Positions 56,871-62,128 of a stretch of 62,128 nt of DNA are shown here, in pieces. The position numbers and the translations under genes were made by a program. The notes below the pieces were generated by a model that searched no databases, was not told the origin of the DNA, and saw nothing but the letters and a program-made list of their open reading frames with translations. Each line of letters opens with the position of its first letter. The first letter of the stretch is position 1. This DNA is from Paenibacillus oryzae. Lineage in GTDB: Bacteria > Bacillota > Bacilli > Paenibacillales > Paenibacillaceae. The DNA lies in contig NZ_LYPA01000059.1 of the NCBI RefSeq assembly GCF_001675045.1, positions 692-62,819 on the forward strand, read 5' to 3'.

Positions 56871-57131
56871 CGTTTTTCTCCTTTGCAGCTTATAATGTAG
56901 ATAGGTGCCTTACCCTGGCTTAAGCCGCTTAACTGTATGCATTATCTCTATTATACCAATTGTAATGCCGCATGTTGAGCAAAGGCTTCAACGTTACGCC
57001 GGAGACGCTGCGGGATGTGGGAATAGAGTAATTGAGAGATGGAGAGCTTGCCAAGGCCAAAAGCGGTATACTAAATACAGAGCTTCGCAACAAATTCAGA
57101 GATTAGCTTGCAGAACGAAAGGAGAGGGAGC

Positions 57132-57809
57132 ATGGACCGGATTCACTATTTGTCGCAATTTAATTTGCTGAAATCCCTCTCGCGGGAGGACCTGATAGAG
57201 ATGGACAAGCTGACCATCGTTACGACCTTCCCGAAGCATGCGGTTATCCAGAGACCGGATACGTTTGAAGAAATGCTGTATTTTGTGAAAAGGGGACAGG
57301 TGCGCTTATATCGGCTTAACGAGGAAGGAAAGCAGTTCACCGTGGACCTTTTGAATGAAGGCAATATTTTTGGCGAAATGAAGGATATTTCCCTGGGAAC
57401 CCGGGGGTTGTTTATTGAAGCGGTTGAGGAAAGCGATATTTGCAGAATGGACCGGGAGCGGTTCGAAAGCTATTTGCTTCGCCATCCTCAGTTTATGATG
57501 AATATGATTCAGGCGATTAGCGAAAGGTTATCCCATATGAGCCGTTTGGCGCAGCATCTGGCGCTTGGCAAGCTGCATGATAAAATCCTGCATGTGCTGA
57601 TACTGTTATCCAGCCGTTTTGGCGTGGAGGAGGAAGAGGACGGATTTGGCGTAATCAACAGACCGATTTCTCATCAGGAGCTTGCTCATTTGGTTGGCGT
57701 GTCACGGGAGGCTGTATCCGTCACTCTAAAAGAGCTTGCGGAAGCGGGTATCATTCGCACCGGTTTTCGCACAGTGGCAATACGGCGTGATAAGATTGAG
57801 TCAAAATAA
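57132..57809 (+). CDS. Crp/Fnr family transcriptional regulator
   Basis: A 225-residue regulator. Residues 1-115 form the cyclic-nucleotide-binding-like beta barrel (GQVRLYRLNEEGKQFTVDLLNEGNIFGEM), then the dimer helix, then the HTH_Crp domain (RPISHQELAHLVGVSREAVSVTLKELAEAGIIRTG). The barrel lacks the RxSA-type phosphate-binding arginine cluster and has no Fnr-like N-terminal Cys cluster, so the effector is open. GAAAGGAGAGGG sets the start at 57132. The 260-base region before it contains A/T-rich promoter-like sequence and a short broken frame, nothing more. Confidence 0.9.
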   Translation: MDRIHYLSQFNLLKSLSREDLIEMDKLTIVTTFPKHAVIQRPDTFEEMLYFVKRGQVRLYRLNEEGKQFTVDLLNEGNIFGEMKDISLGTRGLFIEAVEESDICRMDRERFESYLLRHPQFMMNMIQAISERLSHMSRLAQHLALGKLHDKILHVLILLSSRFGVEEEEDGFGVINRPISHQELAHLVGVSREAVSVTLKELAEAGIIRTGFRTVAIRRDKIESK

Positions 57810-57831
57810 CGCTGATTTTTTTGCCGTTTGC

Positions 57832-57847
57832 TGTAATGTACATTACA
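57832..57847. promoter_or_regulatory. 16-bp perfect palindrome upstream of alkylation-repeat gene
   Basis: TGTAATGTACATTACA is perfectly symmetrical and lies 64 bases before the next gene, after the Crp/Fnr gene. A CACAT-N8-ATGTG dyad follows at about 57863-57880. Candidate operator for the Crp/Fnr protein or another regulator. Confidence 0.5.
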
Positions 57848-57910
57848 TCTCTTCCTCTTGCACATCTCTTAAAATGTGAGGACATTAGCGTATGAGGGTG
57901 GTGCAGGAAG

Positions 57911-58753
57911 TTGAAAGAAAACAACGACATTCCGTTATTGGAGGCCTTCGCAAACCGGAAAGGGCCGCTCAGAGCAAGTGAGGTTCAGCCGGAAGTACTG
58001 CATTTTTTGAATAGCGGACAGCTTGAAACGGTAAATTTGACAGAATGGCTGGCCGTTGATCATTACCGGCTGTTGACTGCTATTTTGGTCGAGACTGATG
58101 GGCAGCGTCATGTCGATACCCTGCTGCCGGGAATGGAACGGATAAAGGGACTGGCAGTTACAAAGGCCATTCCGACCGTTGCGGAAGGCTGGCTTGCTTT
58201 ATTCCAAACGATTAGCCAACAAGAACGCAACGCCATCTTCCATCGGCTATCGGCCCATCGCTCGGACAGCGTTCGCTGCTGGGCGGCCTATATCGTTGGT
58301 TTGGAGCCATCCGGGCTGGAGCAAAAGCTGGAGGGAATTCGCCATTTTGCTGCTGATCATCACTTTGGCGTACGTGAAATCGCATGGATGGCCGTTCGGG
58401 ATGCCATCTCCCGGGAGCTCAAGCAGGCTATTTCCCTGCTGGAGAAATGGGTATGGGACGAGGATGCCAATATTCGGCGCTTTGCAGTTGAAGCAACCCG
58501 TCCGCGCGGGGTATGGGCCCGGCATATTGCGGAGCTGAAGGAGCATCCTGAGCAGGCTCTTCCTTTGCTGGAGCCTTTAAAGTCGGATCACTCCAAATAC
58601 GTGCAAGACTCGGTCGCCAATTGGCTGAATGACGCGGCAAAGTCGCAGCCGGATTGGGTGTCGGAGATTTGCCGGAAATGGCTTGAGGGCTGTGACGATC
58701 GATCAACGAAACGTATCGCAGCGCGAGCGCAAAGAAGCTTGAAAAACGGGTGA
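57911..58753 (+). CDS. DNA alkylation repeat protein, AlkC type
   Basis: A 280-residue all-helical HEAT-like protein. Typical blocks of AlkC/YhaZ proteins are ADHHFGVREIAWMAVRDAIS, NIRRFAVEATRPRGVWARHI and KYVQDSVANWLNDAAKSQPDWV. AlkC is a DNA glycosylase removing 3-methyladenine and 3-methylcytosine. The start is TTG with GCAGGAAG ahead. A second, AlkD-like protein is encoded at 60086, so alkylation damage may be a shared theme. Confidence 0.88.
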   Translation: MKENNDIPLLEAFANRKGPLRASEVQPEVLHFLNSGQLETVNLTEWLAVDHYRLLTAILVETDGQRHVDTLLPGMERIKGLAVTKAIPTVAEGWLALFQTISQQERNAIFHRLSAHRSDSVRCWAAYIVGLEPSGLEQKLEGIRHFAADHHFGVREIAWMAVRDAISRELKQAISLLEKWVWDEDANIRRFAVEATRPRGVWARHIAELKEHPEQALPLLEPLKSDHSKYVQDSVANWLNDAAKSQPDWVSEICRKWLEGCDDRSTKRIAARAQRSLKNG

Positions 58754-58754
58754 G

Positions 58755-58778
58755 CATTCAGGGATTTCTCCCTGAATG
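58755..58778 (+). terminator. Hairpin after alkC-type gene
   Basis: CATTCAGGGA pairs perfectly with TCCCTGAATG; the T-run is weak and offset, so termination is likely but not certain. An extended -10 (TGGTATAAT, 58798-58806) for the next gene follows. Confidence 0.55.
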
Positions 58779-58848
58779 ACCGCCCGATTTTTAAATTTGG
58801 TATAATGTAGCTATTCATTTCTTCCGTGGTAGAAAGGGGAGTCGGGAC

Positions 58849-59991
58849 ATGCCGAATATAATAGACTATCTGGATTGGCGCGGCGACATTTCACTGAAGC
58901 ATTCTCCTTTTAATGAAGTTGATAATCTGATTCTGTCCCAGCTTGTTTATGCCAATCTGGAATACATAGTGCCATCCAGGTGGAGCGGCGCCTCTATTAC
59001 GCTGAAAGAAGCGAGCGAAAATTATTTTGCCGTCTATAGCGAGGAGGAGATCGCAAAGATCAGTTATGTTAATCGGATCTCGGTTCCGCTGCTCCGCAAG
59101 CTGGGACAATGTCCGCGTTTTGCGAATGCCAAACTTTCCAAATTCGAAAAAATTACCGATCTTGACCGTGTCAAGCAGTTTGCGGCTATGGTAGTGGAGC
59201 TGGACGACGATTCGGTTTTTTATGCCTATAGAGGAACGGACAACTCCATCGTTGGCTGGAAGGAAAACTTTAATATGTGTCTGACCACGCCGATCGCCGC
59301 GCAATACGAGGCGCTTCGGTATTTGGAGGATACAGTGGGGGAGGGCGATGCGCCGCTTAGACTGGGCGGCCATTCCAAAGGCGGAAATTTGGCCATATAT
59401 GCAGCTATGATGTGCCGTCCCGCCATTAAGGAGCGCATTCTCCAGGTTTATAATAATGACGGCCCCGGCTTTGACGGAAAAATAATAAAAAGCGCACCCT
59501 ATCAGCAAATACTGGATCGGATCATTACGATTATTCCACAGTCGTCAGTCGTCGGGATGCTGCTTGAGCACGAAGAAGCGTATACGATCGTGCAAAGCAA
59601 TGCTCCGCTTCTCATGCAGCATGAGGCTTTTTCCTGGGAGGTCATGGGCAATGCCTTTGTCAAAGGGGAAAGCGTGGAGAAAAAAAGCGAGCTGCTGGAT
59701 ATAACGCTAAAGTCATGGCTCGGCCAGCTGGACAAAATGCAGCGCCAGCAGTTCGTTTCCGCTGTGTTCCATGTTTTTGATGCCGGAGATATTCGAACCT
59801 TTGAGGATTTGGGCAGAGCCAAATGGGCAAAAATCAGCGAAATGATCACTGCGTTAAATCAATCTCCGCAATACAAGGCCATATTGATCAAAATGTTGAG
59901 GCTATTGCTCAGAGAAGGGCGAAAGGCTATTATGTCTGCAAAAAAGAAAAAAACAAAAAGTGATCCCGGCGGCATTTATTTTTTGGAATAA
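58849..59991 (+). CDS. DUF2974 lipase-like protein
   Basis: A 380-residue protein of the DUF2974/Mbeg1-like family. MPNIIDYLDWRGDISLKHSPFNEVDNLILSQLVYAN is its typical N-terminus, VFYAYRGTDNSIVGWKENFNM a lipase-like strand and GGHSKGGNLAIYAAM the nucleophile elbow GHSKG. No signal peptide. AAAGGGGAG supports the start. The natural substrate of the family is unknown; an intracellular ester is likely. Confidence 0.9.
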   Translation: MPNIIDYLDWRGDISLKHSPFNEVDNLILSQLVYANLEYIVPSRWSGASITLKEASENYFAVYSEEEIAKISYVNRISVPLLRKLGQCPRFANAKLSKFEKITDLDRVKQFAAMVVELDDDSVFYAYRGTDNSIVGWKENFNMCLTTPIAAQYEALRYLEDTVGEGDAPLRLGGHSKGGNLAIYAAMMCRPAIKERILQVYNNDGPGFDGKIIKSAPYQQILDRIITIIPQSSVVGMLLEHEEAYTIVQSNAPLLMQHEAFSWEVMGNAFVKGESVEKKSELLDITLKSWLGQLDKMQRQQFVSAVFHVFDAGDIRTFEDLGRAKWAKISEMITALNQSPQYKAILIKMLRLLLREGRKAIMSAKKKKTKSDPGGIYFLE

Positions 59992-60085
59992 CATGAAATG
60001 TAATCCGGGGGATTTCATCTGGCATAAGCACTGGTATACAATAAAATAGCCATATACAGCCGATAATTGAAAGGCGGGGATCCAG

Positions 60086-60793
60086 ATGGAATTGGAAGCA
60101 GTGATGCATGAACTGGAAGCGCTGGGTACGGAAAGAACGAAAAAAATATATATGGGAAATGGCGCGCAGGAGCCTCTGTTTGGCGTAGCCACGGGCCAAA
60201 TGAAGCCTATTTTTAAAAAGACCAGGATCAACCAGCCTCTAGCCGAACGGCTTTATGCAACGGGTAATTATGACGCGATGTATTTTGCCGGCATAATAGC
60301 GGACCCCAATGCTATGACTGAAGCTGACTACGACCGCTGGATGGATTCGGCCTATTTCTATATGATCTCCGATTTTATTGTGGCGGTAACCTTGGCGGAG
60401 GCGGATATTGCCCAGCAAGTGGCCGACAAGTGGATTGCAAGCGGTGAGGAGCTGAGAATGTCGGCAGGCTGGAGCTGTTATTGCTGGCTGCTTGGCAATC
60501 GCCCCGACAGCGAGTTTTCCGCGGCCAAAATCTCCGATATGCTGGAGACGGTAAGGGACAGCATTCATGCAGCCCCGGAGCGAGCGAAATATTCCATGAA
60601 CAACTTTGTATATACAGTAGGCGTATCTTATGTGCCCATGCATGAAAAAGCAGTTGAAATCGCAGCAGCAATCGGACCTGTGGAAGTGATCGGGAACAAG
60701 AAAAAAAGCAGCCCGCTAATTGCCTTGGAGCGAATTCAAAAGGATATTGAAAAAGGAAGAGTTGGCTTCAAACGCAAGCATGTGAGATGTTAG
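60086..60793 (+). CDS. DNA alkylation repeat protein, AlkD-like
   Basis: A 235-residue HEAT-like protein. TERTKKIYMGNGAQEPLFGVATGQMKPIFKKTRIN and LAERLYATGNYDAMYFAGIIADP are characteristic of AlkD relatives, followed by YFYMISDFIVAVTLAE. AlkD excises bulky or cationic N-alkylated bases; here the usual catalytic Trp/Asp geometry cannot be confirmed. AAGGCGGGG precedes the ATG. A terminator follows. Confidence 0.85.
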   Translation: MELEAVMHELEALGTERTKKIYMGNGAQEPLFGVATGQMKPIFKKTRINQPLAERLYATGNYDAMYFAGIIADPNAMTEADYDRWMDSAYFYMISDFIVAVTLAEADIAQQVADKWIASGEELRMSAGWSCYCWLLGNRPDSEFSAAKISDMLETVRDSIHAAPERAKYSMNNFVYTVGVSYVPMHEKAVEIAAAIGPVEVIGNKKKSSPLIALERIQKDIEKGRVGFKRKHVRC

Positions 60794-60823
60794 GCGAGCC
60801 GGCTTTACCCACATATAACTGCA

Positions 60824-60862
60824 AAAAGCTGGCGTCGATTTTTCGGCGCCAGCTTGTTTTTA
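60824..60862 (+). terminator. Intrinsic terminator after alkD-like gene
   Basis: AAGCTGGCG pairs with CGCCAGCTT, loop of about 14 bases, followed by GTTTTT. Confidence 0.9.
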
Positions 60863-61065
60863 TCCGAATTATTTTTAACGGAACTGCCCATAGAGGTCAC
60901 TCTCCACTTCTTCAATGATTATCATGCGCTTCCAGAACTCTGGCGCTCGCTAATACGTCTTATTTTAGGAGAAATTAACTATTCAGCCCAGTGCTCCATT
61001 CCGTTAGACTGGAACATAGCATCATATTAGACGCTTTAAAACGGATGGCGCAGGAGGGCGTGTTT

Positions 61066-61794
61066 ATGTATATTGTATCCCGACTTAATGGAATATCCCA
61101 TACTTCTCTTAAGCTCTATAAACAAGATGTGATCTCTTATCCGGCAGGCTACCAGCGGTTTTTGGAGCAATACGGAGCGGGTACGTACAGAGGATGGATA
61201 GATGTTTATCCGCCGGACGCGGAAGTGCTGAAGCCATTCCCCCAATATGACTTGTGGGAGCATGATGAGGATAGTCCGATTTCGCAAGAACAGATAGGAC
61301 AATGCATCGCGATCGGCACCTCGGTGGACGGTGATTTCCTTGCCGTATATCCTGGATTAAGCCAACTGTTATGGCTGCCTAGGCATGGAGAACGCGTGAC
61401 GGCGTTGTTACCGGTTGCTGAAAAGCGGGAAGGAAATGCCGATTACACCTTGTTGCTGGACGAGCTATATCGACAAGTTTATGGAAGCCCTCCGGGGGAG
61501 GCTGCTTATTACGAACCATGGTCAGAAACGCGCAATCACCACTTTTTGCGCTTGCCGCCCGGAGAAAATCAGCTCTCGCTGCAGGAGTTGTCTGCGATGT
61601 GCAGCGTAGTTTTTCAGCCTGATCTTAAAATTGAAAATCAGTATGGATGCCGGTTGTTTTACCGTGAGCTTGGCGGTTATATACGCTTCAACTATGCCAA
61701 TCGGCAAGAAGTGGCGATTTTTTATGAACATAGTGCCGTAGAGCTGTTCAACACCATCTCCCAATGGCTCGTCTCCAAGGGATGCCGGTCTTGA
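61066..61794 (+). CDS. SMI1/KNR4 family protein
   Basis: A 242-residue SMI1/KNR4 (SUKH) fold protein. ISYPAGYQRFLEQYGAGTYRGWIDVYPPD and IAIGTSVDGDFLAVYPG are typical; SUKH proteins are often immunity proteins against polymorphic toxins but also have other roles. GGAGGG before 61066 gives the start; the frame from 60991 has none. No toxin gene adjoins it, and the rRNA operon follows. Confidence 0.82.
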   Translation: MYIVSRLNGISHTSLKLYKQDVISYPAGYQRFLEQYGAGTYRGWIDVYPPDAEVLKPFPQYDLWEHDEDSPISQEQIGQCIAIGTSVDGDFLAVYPGLSQLLWLPRHGERVTALLPVAEKREGNADYTLLLDELYRQVYGSPPGEAAYYEPWSETRNHHFLRLPPGENQLSLQELSAMCSVVFQPDLKIENQYGCRLFYRELGGYIRFNYANRQEVAIFYEHSAVELFNTISQWLVSKGCRS

Positions 61795-61890
61795 CTCTAT
61801 TTCGAAAGTCTATGACATGATTTTAACCGGCGTTTTACCTGATAAAAGAGGGCTTTTACGATAAGAAAAAACTTTTTTGAAAAAAAGGTG

Positions 61891-61920
61891 TTGCTTTTAA
61901 TTGGACAGCTGTGGTAAGAT
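61891..61920 (+). promoter_or_regulatory. rRNA operon promoter
   Basis: TTGCTT (61891-61896), 18 bases, TAAGAT (61915-61920), behind an A/T-rich UP-like stretch (61861-61887). The leader at 61921-62078 contains CCTTGAAAACTGAAC, as in Paenibacillus and Bacillus rrn leaders. Confidence 0.7.
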
Positions 61921-62078
61921 AAATCTCGCCGCTGAAAACGACGGCAATCGACAAACAGAAATGATTGTTCCTTGAAAACTGAACATTGAGCGATAATGTT
62001 GAAAATTGAAGATTTTCGCATTGGTTTTACCAAGAGCGAAAGCTTCTAGCTAGTTAAGTAATGAGCAAGTCAAACACT

Positions 62079-62128
62079 TTTATGGAGAGTTTGATCCTGG
62101 CTCAGGACGAACGCTGGCGGCGTGCCTA
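62079..62128 (+). rRNA. rrs: 16S ribosomal RNA, 5' end (partial)
   Basis: TTTATGGAGAGTTTGATCCT followed by GGCTCAGGACGAACGCTGGC is the universal 16S 5' end. The gene runs off the right edge of the window. Confidence 0.97.

Noticed and set aside
56905..57171. 88-codon frame before the Crp/Fnr gene
   Set aside because: It overlaps the start and ribosome binding site of the Crp/Fnr gene, has no site of its own, and its composition is not protein-like.

Overview
The window looks like a chromosomal segment of a Paenibacillus-type Firmicute. The signs are strong AGGAGG-type ribosome binding sites, frequent TTG and GTG starts, an S-layer protein with three SLH domains, Lpl-type sugar permeases without their own ATPase, copper-amine-oxidase-like stalk domains, and a 16S rRNA gene starting at the right edge behind an A/T-rich rrn leader. 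No phage, transposase or CRISPR array is visible. A family of dispersed palindromic repeats is present (fragment near 1241-1290, copies at 3452-3592 and 43834-44018).

Left part (1-20.3 kb): a flavodoxin-fold quinone reductase divergent from an HxlR regulator; a minus-strand operon of a MerR regulator, an unknown beta-rich protein, ClpP and a lipoprotein; a DinB protein; a ribbon-helix-helix/ankyrin fusion with a small ankyrin partner; an esterase/LysR pair; a hisD-like gene behind what reads as a complete histidine leader-peptide attenuator (promoter, 17-residue leader with three consecutive His codons, five alternately pairing segments, terminator); an AraC regulator fused to a siderophore-binding domain, followed by a Fur-boxed siderophore-binding lipoprotein; a large SLH surface protein; a tRNA-dihydrouridine synthase; and a GntR-controlled ABC operon with a TraB-like protein behind it.

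Middle (20.5-34.2 kb): a block dominated by pyridoxal phosphate (PLP). A MOSC protein, serA, a PLP-homeostasis protein (YggS type) and pdxS run up to a convergent MocR/PdxR-type regulator. Beyond it lie glyA, serC, a thioredoxin-like protein, hemL, sufS, a glutamine amidotransferase and a peroxiredoxin. No pdxT is seen. A LysR gene, tRNA-Cys(GCA) and a small acidic protein follow.

Main island (34.3-50.4 kb): one co-directional cluster with seven predicted hydrolases, none with a signal peptide, a LacI regulator, a sucrose phosphorylase, a solute-binding lipoprotein with two permeases, an MFS transporter and a fructokinase. The best reading is import of an esterified sucrose or related acylated sugar, deacylation in the cytoplasm, phosphorolysis to glucose-1-phosphate plus fructose, and fructose phosphorylation. 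A promoter flanked by two copies of the palindrome GCTAAATTTAGC precedes it. One of the seven hydrolases has lost its nucleophile serine.

Right part (50.5-62.1 kb): a monoacylglycerol-lipase-like hydrolase with a MarR regulator, an ECF sigma/anti-sigma pair, yaaA, a nitroreductase and SDR pair opposite a Crp/Fnr regulator, two DNA-alkylation-repeat proteins around a DUF2974 lipase-like protein, an SMI1/KNR4 protein, and the start of an rRNA operon. All functional names come from reading the protein sequences; no database search was possible.
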